A DNA stretch of 64,000 nt, taken from contig CAMXCT020002768.1 of the NCBI GenBank assembly GCA_947184155.2, forward strand, positions 544,419-608,418, given 5' to 3'. Each line of letters starts with the position of its first letter. Within the stretch, counting starts at the first letter, position 1. The notes under the pieces are model-generated. The model searched no databases, had not been told where the DNA came from, and saw only the letters and a program-made list of their open reading frames with translations. Shown piece by piece: positions 33,050 to 44,310 of this stretch. The DNA comes from Cladocopium goreaui (Eukaryota > Sar > Dinophyceae > Suessiales > Symbiodiniaceae). Position numbers and translations under genes: made by a program.

Positions 33050-33140
33050 AGTGGGGGTACCGCAATAGCTGGATGGTTTATTTCATGGAAAATCCTATTA
33101 AAATTGATGATTTGGGGGTATCACTGAGGAAACCATTCGT
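33050..33140. repeat. Family D element
   Basis: GGGGGTACCGCAATAGCTGG, ATGGTTTAT, CCTATTAAAATTGATGATTT and GGGGGTATC, ending GAGGAAACC. Confidence 0.5.
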
Positions 33141-33300
33141 CCAAACCTGGGATGCTCCTCAAACATTATCAAACATTTCACTCAGGCCCAACGTTTTGGC
33201 ACCCCCGGAATTGTTGTATGCCAACATTGCCACATTGAGGATTACACAAAATGGAATGGTTCATGCTCGGGGGACAAATCCGGGTCATTGCATCTATAGA

Positions 33301-33303
<3 letters not shown>

Positions 33304-33333
<30 letters not shown>

Positions 33334-33424
33334 TGTATGTATGTATGTATGTATGTATGTATGTATGTATGTATGTATGTATGTATGTATGTATGTATGT
33401 ATGTATGTATGTATGTATGTGTGT
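33304..33424. repeat. GTAT tetranucleotide microsatellite
   Basis: About 30 uninterrupted GTAT units. Tetra-repeat frames (MYVC...) on both strands are artefacts. Confidence 0.95.
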
Positions 33425-33482
33425 ATATTATATATATATATATTTGACTTGGGTCTTGGTTCGCTCCAATCTTCCCTTTCAG

Positions 33483-33521
33483 TCGCTTGCGCAGCGTCTG
33501 CGGGAGACGCTGCGTCCCGGG
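33483..33521 (+). CDS. Short charged exon
   Basis: Acceptor CTTCCCTTTCAG; 13 codons phase 0 SLAQRLRETLRPG; donor GTGCGT. An in-frame extension VRLTA to a later GTTATG is possible. Confidence 0.6.
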
Positions 33522-34009
33522 GTGCGTCTGACAGCAGTTATGCCTGCAAGAAACCATGGAATTTTGAATGAACTCAAGAGAGCAGGTCCTACAAAAATAG
33601 GATCCTACAGGCTGAATAGAGATTGGTACCATGCACCTAGCTGTTGTTTTTTAATGATTCATTTACCATACTTTATCCCAACTCAAACTAAGTCAGCAGG
33701 GAATCAAACAAACACCAGCTGACCATGAGGGCCCCATATCCCAACTTGTGGGGGTTAGAATCCGATAGTCATACCCATTAATAATCATACAACCAGTATG
33801 TAATACCCATTAATGACCAGTATTGACCAACTCACAACCATCATCAACTATTAGCCAACGTATAATCATTATTAATCACCATTATCCATTAGTATCCAAG
33901 ATTATTTTCCATTATCCATTATAATCATTATTACCCATTAGCCAACTTCATTATTAACCACCATTATTGCTACTATAACTATTGACCAACTGCATAAGAC
34001 GAACCCCAG

Positions 34010-34084
34010 GAATCTGCGGCCGATGAGACGGGCTTTCAAGTGCACGAGGAGAAGCGGAGGAAGGCGCATTCGGCTCGGAAGCTT
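34010..34084 (+). CDS. Charged exon
   Basis: 25 codons in phase 0, ESAADETGFQVHEEKRRKAH then SARKL, from AACCCCAG to donor GTGTCT. An internal GTGCAC donor at 34040 is an alternative. EEKRRK echoes the exon at 32230. Confidence 0.7.
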
Positions 34085-34970
34085 GTGTCTTTGTTGGCGA
34101 TGAAAACATACGCGACTATATATGTATAAATTGTATTTATGTGTATATATATATGTGTGTGTGTATATATATATATCACCATGTACATATACATGTACAT
34201 ATCACTGCACCATCGATTTTGCGAGTTTCATCACCAAAATCATGGGTTCACATGATTTAGCTCACAAACCATATGATGTTCACAAGTTTGGTGTGGGCAG
34301 CGGTAGCTCTGAATATTTGCAGGGGTACCGGCCCAGTGTGGGACCATGGGCAATAGCAACTGATATAAGGCAATAGAAGGGGTGTGGCCATGGGAGATGG
34401 TTAATTTGCATTCATTTACAAGGGATTTCGGATGATGGACATGAGAGAAACAATCATTTGACTCATCCGGATAGATACCCTGCTCAAAACGAACTCTGAT
34501 AGGTACTTGGGTACTTTGGCCATGGCAGGTTCTTGAGTTTTCAGAGTGGGCAACAGTCTCACTAACCTTGGGTGCTTTGCGGTCCTCATGTCCCACCCAA
34601 GATGAAATACGTTGATACATGGGATCCGCACATTAACAACTGTGCGCGATGTATCACAATGTTTTACATCTTTGAATGAATTTAACTCCCCAATAGAAGT
34701 GATGTGTCAACTTTCAATACAAAGATGGGACCAACTGTCTGGCGGACGAACATCCACAAATGCTGGATAGATTTTAACGACCTCACATTGACACCACTGT
34801 AAATTATGGTTCATAGGGCTAACTGCTAACTATCCCAAAATGATGAAATATGATGAAATGATGATAACATTTTTATTTGGGGTTCGTGAATTAGGATGAA
34901 ATTTCTCCAGAAAAAGGCTGGCGATTGTAATGCTTGCGTTCGGACTCACCAGGCCTTCTGGTTGCCTCAG

Positions 34971-35023
34971 GTCCTACAAAAGCTTCAGAAAGCTCAAGAT
35001 GCAGGGGCTGAGGAGCAGGCGAG
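34971..35023 (+). CDS. Coiled-coil-like exon
   Basis: GGTTGCCTCAG acceptor; VLQKLQKAQDAGAEEQA; donor GTCAGC at 35024. Heptad-like L/K/Q/A spacing. Confidence 0.65.
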
Positions 35024-35084
35024 GTCAGCACCGAACATCATAGAATCAGACACCCATTTAAGATACAAGGGTTAATCATTACAA

Positions 35085-35300
35085 AGCACGATTAAGCACT
35101 ATTAATAACCACTATTAAACTATTAATAAGCACTATTAATTATCTCTATTGACCACTATTAACGACTATTAGCCACTATTATTAAGCACCATCAACCACT
35201 ATTAATCACGATAAACTACGATTAACCATTATTAATCACTATTAACCACTATTAACGACTATTAACGATTATTAACTATTAACCACTATTAACCACTTGG
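35085..35300. repeat. ACTATTAACC-type simple repeat
   Basis: About twenty imperfect decamer units (CACTATTAAC, CGACTATTAA). A similar tract lies at 33780-33980. Confidence 0.85.
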
Positions 35301-35334
35301 ATTTGGAAAATGGATGAGACGTGCTTGTTCTTAG

Positions 35335-35457
35335 AAGAAGAAACTGGCCTGAATTTGATGGATACTGATTTTGATCCCTCGCATTGGTTTAGTTTGGAGG
35401 AACCCGTGGGCAACTGCCGCGAAAATTATCCAGTTTCGCTGGCCTCTGATTTAAAAG
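35335..35457 (+). CDS. Acidic exon
   Basis: GCTTGTTCTTAG acceptor and AAAAG|GTGAAA donor bound an open frame reading EETGLNLMDTDFDPSHWFSL then EEPVGNCRENYPVSLASDLK. The frame also extends back to an ATG at 35310 and forward to a TAA at 35472, so a 54-codon free-standing small gene is an alternative reading. No domain recognised. Confidence 0.6.
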
Positions 35458-35964
35458 GTGAAAAGTCAACCTAATCCTGACAGAAATGCGGGGATGTCTC
35501 AGAACTACTGATCCTGAAAAAAGGCCCTCCATGCTTTCACTATAGTCCCAAACCGGCACACTCAATTGCACAGTGATGATCCAAGAACAGCACATATGTG
35601 CCATGCATATCATATAATTGATCTGTTGCAAGTTCCCGCAGCGGCCTGGTTCTGATTTAGAGTACAGCTTTCTCTTTTTGGCTATCATTTTGAAAAATGG
35701 TTGTCTTGAACCCTGGTATTTTAAAAAGTGACATTTACACATCTGACATCATTTGACCAGATTGTCGGAACTCAAATAGAATACGAAAACGCAAAGGAAA
35801 ATAACAAATGATAATGTCAATTTCGCCCAGATTTGCGAAATAGGAAATTCGTTCCAGGATTACTTTAATTTGTTCTATTTATTTGATGTTGATACAGATA
35901 TGATCTTGATAATAAACAGGCACGAGCACACACACACCCTATTGATACCCGATATGTCCCTGAG

Positions 35965-36032
35965 GCGGTGCCCGACGTAGCCAGCACCTTGCTGGAACTG
36001 AAGCGACAGCAGGGGGAGGTGCAGTCGACCAG
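35965..36032 (+). CDS. Coiled-coil-like exon
   Basis: After ATGTCCCTGAG: AVPDVASTLLELKRQQGEVQ then ST, donor GTTGTG at 36033 or GTGCAG at 36019. Leu/Lys/Gln helix. Confidence 0.7.
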
Positions 36033-36536
36033 GTTGTGTTGGGAAGTGACCTGTTCAGGTGGATTCCCTGGTGAAAAGAAACGATTTGGTGCGCTTATGT
36101 CATTTAATAATAATAGTGGTGCTATTATGATATATATATATACAAATATATAATTAGAATGTTTTGAAATTATACTTATTTTCATTGTATATCACACGCA
36201 TTATGTATGTTGTGGAAATGCGATCTGCACATGTTTATTTATATATTTACACACCCGAAATTAAGAGCATGCATGCAGATGAAATGATATCATCTCCAAT
36301 TACCTAATGCAGAACTAGATCCTTCACAAAACCGCAATGTTTGGAGGATGTTTGTAAGTTGGGGTAGATAAATAGGCAACCTACAAGTGGGACGGTTGGA
36401 ATCCCGCAAAAAAATGATTGTGATGGTTTATGGCATTGGGTTTCCCACATTACCCTACCATCCAATGATTGATCATGTTGTTTTTCCCGAGAGCGTCTGA
36501 GCGCAGGGTTCTTCCAATAGTGGGGGTCTGTATCTC
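36033..36536. other. Intron or spacer, TA microsatellite only
   Basis: TA-rich tract at 36130-36155 and unremarkable AT-rich sequence up to the satellite. No exon seen. Confidence 0.4.
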
Positions 36537-37110
36537 ATCTTCTCATCTTCACACCTTCTCATCTTCACACCTTCTCATCTTCACATCTTCTCATCTTCAC
36601 ACCTTCTCATCTTCATCTTCACACCTTCTCATCTTGACATCTGCTCATCTTCACTTTCTTCACATCTGCTCATCTTCACACCTGCTCATCTTCACACCTG
36701 CTCATCTTCACATCTGCTCATCTTCACATCTGCTCATCTTCACATCTGCTCATCTTCACATCTGCTCATCTTGCTCATCTTCACATCTGCTCATCTTCAC
36801 ATCTGCTCATCTTCACACCTGCTCATCTTCACATCTGCTCATCTTCACATCTGCTCATCTTCACATCTGCTCATCTTCACACCTTCCCATCTTCACATCT
36901 TCTCATCTTCACATCTGCTCATCTTCACATCTGCTTATCTTCACATCTGCTCATCTTCACATCTGCTCATCTTCACATCTGCTCATCTTCACATCTGCTC
37001 ATCTTCACATCTTCACATCTTCACATCTGCTCATCTTCACATCTTCTCATCCTCACATCCTCACATCTTCACATCTTCACATCCTCACATCTTCACATCT
37101 TCTCCTCTTG
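36537..37110. repeat. 16-base satellite TCATCTTCACATCTGC
   Basis: About 36 tandem units, some TCATCTTCACACCTTC variants at the ends. The His/Ser/Leu-rich frame across it is an artefact. Confidence 0.95.
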
Positions 37111-37189
37111 CCCTCTTGCCCTCTTGCTCTCTCCTTCTTTTCTATTTCTCTTCTGAAGGCGGGGGCAGGGCAGTGCAAACGAGACGGCA

Positions 37190-37836
37190 CGAAACGCAAC
37201 CCTTTCGCACGAAATGAGGGTCGATCGGCAAAAACTGAGGAAAAATTGCGATTTGAGTTGTGCCGGAGCAACCCTTTCACACGAAATGAGGGACGATCGG
37301 CAAAAACTGAGGTAAAATTGTGATTTTACTTGTGCCGGAGCAACCCTTTCGCACGAAATGAGGGTCGATCGGCAAAAACTGAGGTAAAATTGCGATTTCA
37401 ACTTGTCCGGCGCAACCCTTTCGCACGAAATGAGGTTCGATCGCCAAAAACTGAGGTAAATTTGCGATTTCAACTTGTCCGGCGCAACCCTTTCGCACGA
37501 AATGAGGTTCGATCGCCAAAAACTGATGTAAAATTGTGATTTCAAGTCGTCCGGCGCAACCCTTTCGCACGAAATGAGGTTCGATCGTCAAAAACTGAGG
37601 TAAAATTGCGATTTCGTGTTTCCGGTGGACCTTTTCGCACGAAATGAGGTTCGATTGTCAAAAACTGAGGTAAAATTGCGATTTCAACTTGTCCCGCGCA
37701 ACCCTTTCGCACGAAATGAGGTTCGATCGGCAAAAACTGAGGTAAAATTGCGATTTCAACTTGTCCCGCGCGACCCTTTTGCACGTCCCTTTCGCACGAA
37801 ATGAGGTTGGATCGCCAAAAACTGAAGTAAAATTGC
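37190..37836. repeat. 71-73-base satellite, nine units
   Basis: Each unit has CCCTTTCGCACGAAATGAGG, TCGATCGGCAAAAACTGAGG and AAAATTGCGATTT. Regular spacing. Frames on both strands are open because the unit lacks stops. Confidence 0.95.
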
Positions 37837-38378
37837 GATGTGTGTAAAAGCGTCTGTGTGTAAAAGCGTCTGTGTGTAAAAGCGTCTGTGTGTAATAGCG
37901 TCTGTGTGTAAAAGCTTCTGTGTGTAAAAGCGTCTCTGTGTAAAAGTGTTTGTGTGTAAAACTGTTTGTGTGTAAACTTTTGCGTGTAAAAGCGTCTGTG
38001 TGTAATAGTGTCTGTGTGTAAAAGCTTCTGTGTGTAAAAGTGTCTGTGTGTAAAAGTGTTTGTGTGTAAAAATGTTTGTGTGTAAACGTGTTTGTGTAAA
38101 TGTGTCTGCGTGTAAAAGTATCTGGGTGTAAAAGTGTCTGTGTGTAAAAGCGTCTGTGTGTAAAAGCGTCTGTGTGTAAAAGCGGTGTAAAAGTGTCTGT
38201 GTGTAAAAGCGTCTGTGTGTAAAAGCGTCTGTGTGTAAAAGTGTCTGTGTGTGAAAGCGGTGTAAAAGTGTCTGTGTGTAAAAGCGTCTGTGTGTAAAAG
38301 CGTTTGTGTGTAAAAGTGTCTGTGTGTGAAAGTGTCTGTGTGTAGGGGCATCGTTGTGTAAATAAGTCTGTGTGTGCA
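37837..38378. repeat. 16-base satellite GTGTGTAAAAGCGTCT
   Basis: Over 30 units, plus two 9-base deletions giving GCGGTGTAAAAGTG. The minus strand gives a repetitive Thr/His/Phe/Tyr translation. Same unit as 39166-39692 and, inverted, 29766-29950. Confidence 0.95.
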
Positions 38379-38470
38379 AATGCACTCAGAATGACCGAAC
38401 TGTGCGGCCCGCAGATTTTCATTTGTGAAGACACTTCAAAATATCCAATCACTGCGCTCGCTTGCACGAG

Positions 38471-38512
38471 CCCTCGGCTGAACCTGTGGAGCATCTGTCG
38501 CGGACTCAGCTT
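38471..38512 (+). CDS. Short exon
   Basis: TTGCACGAG acceptor, 14 codons phase 0 PSAEPVEHLSRTQL, donor GTTTCA. It lies between two satellite arrays, so low transcript evidence would refute it. Confidence 0.45.
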
Positions 38513-38997
38513 GTTTCACATATGCATAGAGACTATCTGTATGGAAAACTATCAGACTATCACTTCATTCGTCTTCATTTCACTACGATTTTTGACGGCA
38601 TCACTACTATTTCATTTTGATGGCGGCTCAAGGTCCTGGATAGCAAGTTCTGTCATGGTTTTAACTCAAGCTGCAGTGGTATTTTCACATTCAATGGATG
38701 CAACGGCCCGTTTCAACCGGAACTGTCTGAGAGACGGGCTGCTACCACAAAGAGACAAATCGATATATTTTATATTGAGATAGGAATAGCAATATGAAAT
38801 AGAGATGGATGTATGAGTGTTAATATATAGAGATGGATGTATGAGTGTTAAGATAAGAGTTTCAATTCCAGTCACAGTCAGGAGTCAGGTCCCTAAACCC
38901 AAAAAGAACCAACTTATGTCATATTGTAATACTGTGTGTGTCCCAGCCCAGAAACGTTCACCGCCTGCCAGGTCCGCCCGTTTATACTTTTTTTCAG

Positions 38998-39036
38998 GGG
39001 ATGGCAAACCACCTTGGTTGGGGGGCCCCAAAGCAC
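38998..39036 (+). CDS. Possible exon
   Basis: CTTTTTTTCAG acceptor then GMANHLGWGAPKH in phase 0. End approximate because no good donor follows; the frame stays open to 39120. Confidence 0.4.
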
Positions 39037-39121
39037 ATAGCCCTCATGACATGTTTACAGATGCTTTTTTCGAGTCACATGGAAATAGGACTTCGCCACA
39101 CCACCCCGTCGGATTGCTGAG

Positions 39122-39147
39122 GTGGCCACGACAACGATGACTTCGCT
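39122..39147 (+). CDS. Micro-exon with consensus donor
   Basis: GCTGAG acceptor, VATTTMTS, and the perfect GTGAGT donor at 39148. Only 26 bases long. Confidence 0.4.
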
Positions 39148-39165
39148 GTGAGTACATGGGACGGC

Positions 39166-39692
39166 CTCTGTGTAAAAGCGTCTGTGTGTACAAGTGATTG
39201 TGTGTAAAAGCGCTTGTGTGTAAAGCCGTCTGTGTGTAAAAGCGTCTGTGTGTAAAAGTGTTTCTGCGTAAAAGTGTTTGTATGTAAAACCGTCTGTGTG
39301 TAAAAGCGTTTGTGTGTAGAAGCTTCTGTGTGTAAAAGCGTCTGCGTGTAAAAGCGTCTGTGTGTAAAAGTGTTTGTGTGTAAAAGTGCCTGTGTGTAAA
39401 AGCGTCTATGTGTAAAAGCTTCTGTGTGTCAAAGCGTTTGTGTGTAAAAGCAGCTCCTGTGTGTACAAGGGTCTGTGTGTAAAAGTGTCTGTGTGTAAAC
39501 GTGTCTGTGTGTAAAAGTGTCCGTGTAAAAGCGTCTGTGTGTAAAAACATCTGTGTGTAAAAGCGTCTGTATGTAAAAGCTTCTGTGGGTAAAAGCTTTG
39601 TGTGTAATAGCCTCTGTGTAAAAGCTTCTGTGTGTAAAAGCTTCTGTGTGTAAAAGCTTTTGTGTGTAGAAGCGTCTGTGTGTAAAAGTGTT
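39166..39692. repeat. 16-base satellite, second block
   Basis: Same GTGTGTAAAAGCGTCT unit as 37837-38378, more diverged. Confidence 0.95.
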
Positions 39693-39941
39693 TGCGATGC
39701 AAACTATTGTCTTGCACTTCTCACTATTTTGTCTTGCTACTCCTCTTCTCGACTGCCTATAAGACATCTTTCATATATTGTTTGTAAAATTGTGTCTCCA
39801 TACTAACAAGAGAAGACCCTGCTCCTCTACGCTCTCGGGCCATCCGTCGTCTAGTTCTTCACATTTTCCCCTGTAAATGACAATTTTCCTCGTTTAAGTG
39901 ATCCCTGTGGGTCCTCCATTTTGAGAACTTCCCTTTGGGAG

Positions 39942-40031
39942 TCCAAGCTTCACGCCGCCCAGGGCGCCTGGGACTTTTCTGATGAGGAAGAGTTCTCAGA
40001 TGATGAGGAGAAGGTCCGGTTCGACTGGTGA
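39942..40031 (+). CDS. Acidic exon, possibly the C-terminal exon of a gene
   Basis: SKLHAAQGAWDFSDEEEFSD then DEEK in phase 0, followed either by donor GTCCGG at 40014 or by VRFDW and a TGA (40029-40031). Upstream the frame is open as LRTSLWE, so the acceptor may be GAG at 39925 or 39941. An acidic tail ending FDW-stop is a plausible protein end. No family recognised. Confidence 0.7.
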   Translation, partial: SKLHAAQGAWDFSDEEEFSDDEEKVRFDW

Positions 40032-41009
40032 TTGAACCAAAACAGTAGGGGTTTTTAGGGATATCATAAGGATATAAATCAGAATATGAATAACATTCTA
40101 ATTCCAATGTAATATAGTTGCTGGGTTCCGGGTATAATTAAGGGGGATTACAAACCAATTTATGCAGATTGACATGGAGGGGTTAACCAACAGCAATGGG
40201 ATTTATAAGGATAGAATGGGAATATAGCGGGATTTGCCCTCTGTTGATTTAAGGTAATTATATAGCTAAATGGAAAATCACCAGGGATATAATGGGTTAA
40301 TCTAAAGTTTTATCAAACTACTGCTCTATCTACCTGTCTACTTACCTATCTACCTGTCTACCTAATTATTTATCTATCTACCTACCTATCTATTTATCTA
40401 CCTACCTACCCTATCTATTAATCCAATTTTCTATCTAGTTGATCTAATCATCTAATTTTCTCGGATCCAATCTTGCACTGACCCATGAATATAGATGTTC
40501 CTATAGATCTCCCTTAAACCAATCCCTATAGATTTCACCTTTAAGCTTTAAACTATTCCTTTTGTTGGGGACTCAGGAGCTACTCACAGTAACGTTTTCC
40601 TTCAACCAACCCATTTAATCATGTTAAATGATGTCCTATAGGTGTTTTCCTTAAACCAATCCCTATTGATTTTACACAATGGTGTGTTCCTAAACCAGAG
40701 TGGACAACTTATAGATAGAGTTTTCCTATGATTGATCGTATATGGTTTTCCACTATAGTTGGAAGAGTGTTCGTATTATTGATATTTCCATGTTATTCAT
40801 AGTATTCATATCAGAGTTTCCCATGAATAAATGCCTGCTTTCTTAGAGCAGAGTGGAAAGCTATATAGATTTAGAGGCTTCCCAATTATTGATATGAAAG
40901 TTGCACTAAACTTCCTATAGTAGGAACATATTTAACCTGGTTTCCCTTTTGATTATATTGAAGATATTCTTAGAGTTTTTCTTAACAAACGTTCCCTGAT
41001 GATTTTGAG
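40032..41009. other. Intergenic or intron sequence with CTAC/TATC repeats
   Basis: 40320-40420 is a CTATCTACCTAC-type tetranucleotide tract. A family A fragment (CCCTCTGTTGATTTAAGG) is at 40236. No exon seen. Confidence 0.45.
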
Positions 41010-41075
41010 GACCGTGGGGACGCGGACACCCAGGAAGTGCAGGTGGCCCAGGAGGCCCTCCCTGGCACCCGGATG
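41010..41075 (+). CDS. Acidic/Gln-Val-rich exon
   Basis: GATTTTGAG acceptor, 22 codons phase 0 DRGDADTQEVQVAQEALPGT then RM, donor GTATTC. Confidence 0.7.
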
Positions 41076-41124
41076 GTATTCGAAAATAGCTGGTGAATGG
41101 ATGGTCGGATGGTTATTCCCCGAG

Positions 41125-41235
41125 TCATATGGAGGTTTCCTGACATGGGGTACCCCTAAATCATCCATTTATAGACTGATTTTCCATGAAACCATTTTTG
41201 GGGATCCCCCTTTGATGGAAACCCCCATATGGTAG
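41125..41235. repeat. Family D element
   Basis: GGAGGTTTCCTGACATGGGG, TACCCCTAAATCATCCATTT and mirrored GATGGAAACCCCCATATGG. Confidence 0.5.
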
Positions 41236-42119
41236 TTTCATGGGTTTTGATCCCATCTAAAAAAACAAACATAACAAACTATGGAACGCCCATTTTGAAG
41301 GATCATGTCCGTGGAGAATTGATATGTTACGGGTGATTAAACCAACCATTCTGTAGAAGTTGGTACAATAATGTGCAAAAGCGCTAAGCAACAATATGGG
41401 GATGGATTGTGGATATGTGTGTTTGTCTGCAAAAAATGCAGGAAAAAATGTCACTGGTCGATTGTCATGTCCCTCATTATTTGATGGCCACTTTGAGGTA
41501 TACCGCATTTTGTGAGAGACCGAAATATGGAAACAAAACACTGGGTATACACTTAATCATTTCTTTTGTGTTGTTTTTATGTTTTTTTGGTGCGTGTGTC
41601 ATGATATGTTTACCCAAATTTCCACTAGTGTGGTCATTCAATTCCGGTCATACTTGTAGAGTTGGTTGCACCTACCCATGTCAACGTGAGTTTCGACTCG
41701 GTTTTATGATTTTGATATTTGGTTGATCCACACCTAAAAAACCTGTATGCATGATGGTTATAGTAATTATTAGCAAAGACATTATTTTGTCAATTTGCGT
41801 GTTTTGTTGTTCAAACTGCGACCATATATTTCTTGCAAACACGCGCACGCACAGACCGGCCAACTAGCAACTAGAAAATAATTCATTTCTTGGATGTCCT
41901 ACTTAAATCAAGTGTCCATACATGTCTATGGGTTTCTTTTGCCAAAATTGTTGGACAGAGTGCTTGGATCAAAGTTTGAACCTGCGAGGGGGCACCAGAT
42001 CGATTGGTCATTCTGATATGACACCCTCTCACGTTTTGGTTTCCCATTGGATCCATACACACATGTTTTGTGGTATGCTTATTCATACAGATTGAGTGAA
42101 CCGCCTGGTTTTATACTAG
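41236..42119. other. Spacer without supported feature
   Basis: A plus frame at 41409-41726 contains a hydrophobic run (LIISFVLFLCFFGACVMICL), but there are no splice or start signals that make it convincing. Confidence 0.3.
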
Positions 42120-42244
42120 TAGTTGATGATTGTTGATGACTGTTGATGATTGTTGATGATTGTTGATGATTGTTGATGTTGTGTGTTGTTTGTTGTTTGT
42201 TGTTTGTTGTTTCTTGTTTCTTGTTGTTTGTTGTTTCTTGTTGG

Positions 42245-42277
<33 letters not shown>

Positions 42278-42575
42278 TTGGTTGTTGGTTGCTGGTTGTT
42301 GGTTGTTGGTTGTTGGTTGTTGACTGTTGGTTGTTGGTTGTTGGTTGTTGGTTGTGGTTGTGGTTGTGGTTGTTGCTGTTGTTGTTGTTGTCGTTGTTGT
42401 TGTTGTGGTTGTGGTTGTGGTTGTTGTGGTTGTTGTGGTTGTTGTGGTTGTTGTGGTTGTTTGGCTGTTTGGTTGTTTGGTGTTTGTTGTAAGGTGTTCG
42501 TTGTTGGTTGTTCGTTGTTCGTTGTTGGATGTTGGTTGTTGGTTGGTTGTTGGTGTTGCTGTTGCTGTTGCTGTT
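42120..42575. repeat. Strand-asymmetric G/T triplet repeat
   Basis: About 450 bases of TGTTGATGA, TTGTTGTTTG and GGTTGTTGG units, almost without A or C on the plus strand. Long frames on both strands are low-complexity artefacts. Confidence 0.95.
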
Positions 42576-42884
42576 GTTCTAATTATATTATTTTGTTTTT
42601 GCACCAAAGCGGGCATGCACGAAAAAACAGGTGATTCCATATCTAAATACACCTATACAACGAGGTGTGGCACTGTGAAATCCGCCATCAAAATATCCCA
42701 TAGGTTGGCGTTTCCCAACCAGATTGGATCACCAGCGGGTAAAGATCCCGCTATCATCAAGGCTGAAACGGCTGTTTCCGGTTGCATCCAAATTCTTTGG
42801 AAATCAGTTCCCAAATCTTGTCTCCAAGTTGGGACTGTCACATAGGGCCGAAAAAGGGTTCCCCTTAAAACCCTGCATTGCCAG

Positions 42885-42966
42885 GACCCACACCTGCCGT
42901 CGGGGGACGAGGAGGACGAGGAGGCACAGCCCGAAGCGACACTGTCCGGATGCCCAGTGGAGCACC
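42885..42966 (+). CDS. Acidic exon
   Basis: TGCATTGCCAG acceptor; DPHLPSGDEEDEEAQPEATL then SGCPVEH; donor GTTTTT at 42967. GTGGAG at 42957 would give a 24-codon phase-0 exon. Other frames are Arg-rich and less protein-like. Confidence 0.7.
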
Positions 42967-42985
42967 GTTTTTGCTGAGATAATGA

Positions 42986-43090
42986 AATGGAGGGTTCCTA
43001 AAATGGGGGTCTCCCCAAATCATCTCTAGTAGGATTTCCATTATAAACCATCCATTTTGGGGTACCTCCATTTTAGGAAACCTCCAAATT
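42986..43090. repeat. Family D element, best copy
   Basis: GGAGGGTTCCTAAAATGGGG and the mirror CCATTTTAGGAAACCTCC enclose ATCATCTCTAGTAGGATTTC and AAACCATCCATTTTGGGGTA. Confidence 0.7.
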
Positions 43091-43156
43091 TAGATAAAAG
43101 GGAACTGCATGATATGTTCCGTAGGGTGATCATGTATGTTTTGCAGTGTAGCGTAG

Positions 43157-43208
43157 GCGGCGTAAGCTCTTCGCGCAGGCTGAGCTGCCAGCAGCTGACT
43201 CCTGCATG
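43157..43208 (+). CDS. Exon, unassigned
   Basis: TAGCGTAG acceptor; RRKLFAQAELPAADSCM; donor GTTTCC at 43209. Four GCGTAGG copies downstream could act as alternative acceptors. Confidence 0.6.
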
Positions 43209-43589
43209 GTTTCCGCGTAGGCTGTCTTCCACATGGCGTAGGGCCGCGTACACACTGCGTAGGTACCCTGAGTTAGTGTATAGGACCCCTGCTCAGCCCA
43301 GTGCGACGGTGCAGAGTACTTTGGGGTTCACCCGTGTTCACGATGATGATCCCCACTGGTGAATATGTTCAGGGGAGCTGGAACTATTTTAGTAGGCCGT
43401 AGGCTTTTCTTTTCCTATGTTTTTTGGGTTACTATGTACATATATATATATATACATAATGTACATGATTATATATGTATTTAAAGAAACAATATGTGTA
43501 TATAATAGTGGATCTTGATTAGTGTAGGGCCCCCCCAAACAAATGTTGGTGTCTATTTAATGTGATTTTTTTCAGGGACCGGGGTCTGA

Positions 43590-43945
43590 ATGATATTGGA
43601 TCAATTGATTTCAAGATGTTCAATTGATTTCAATTTACTTTCAATTGATTTCAGTTTACTTTCAATTGATTTCAATTTACTTTCAATTGATTTTGATTTA
43701 CTTTCAACTGGTTGAAATTTACTTGCCATTGATTTCAATTTACTTTCAATTGATTTCAATTTATGCTCAATAGATTTAATTTTATGTTCAATTCACGTTC
43801 AATTGATGTTCAATTGATATTAACTTATTTTCAATTGATTTCAATTTACATTCAATTGATTTTCAATTGGTTTCAACTTACTTTCAATTGATATTCAATT
43901 GAATTTGATTTAGTTTGAATTTATTTTCAATTGATTTCAACTTAC
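43590..43945. repeat. About 21-base repeat TTTCAATTGATTTCAATTTAC
   Basis: Roughly 15 imperfect units, each with the MfeI-like palindrome CAATTG. Confidence 0.9.
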
Positions 43946-43949
43946 TTTC

Positions 43950-44310
43950 AATTGACATCCCATAGTAATCCCATAGAAATGTCATGGAAATCCTATAGGA
44001 ATCCCACAGAAATCCCATAGAACGATCATAGAAATAACACGGAAATAGCGTAGGAACTACAAAGAAATCCCATAAGAATCCCATAGAATTCCCTCAGACA
44101 TCCCATAGTAATGCCATAGAAATATAGAAATACCATAGAAGCCCCATAGGAATCCAAAGGAAATCCCATAGACATCCTTTTGAAACCCCATAGGAATCCC
44201 ATAGAAATACAATAGACACCCCTTTAGAAACACCATAGAATATCATAGAAACACCATAGAAATTCCATAGAACTCCCATAGTTTTTTTGAAATACCATAG
44301 AAACAGCATA
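43950..44310. repeat. CCCATAGAAATC-type repeat
   Basis: About 25 imperfect 12-15 base units (CCCATAGAAAT, CCCATAGGAAT). Confidence 0.9.

Noticed and set aside
33001-33722. Frames containing MYVC or HTYI tandem peptides
   Set aside because: Translation of the GTAT microsatellite.
37190-37836. Regular repeats that might suggest a CRISPR array
   Set aside because: Units are directly tandem with no unique spacers, and the context is eukaryotic.
36469-38494. Long frames rich in His/Ser/Leu (plus) or Thr/His/Phe/Tyr (minus)
   Set aside because: Entirely explained by the 16-base and 71-73-base satellites; no splice sites or non-repetitive protein segment.
41409-41726. Plus frame with a hydrophobic run as a membrane protein
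   Set aside because: AT-rich, T-rich codons make hydrophobic runs by chance; no start context or splice sites.
42116-42845. Long Val/Cys/Thr/Asn frames in the G/T triplet tract
   Set aside because: Low-complexity triplet repeat; all frames open by composition.
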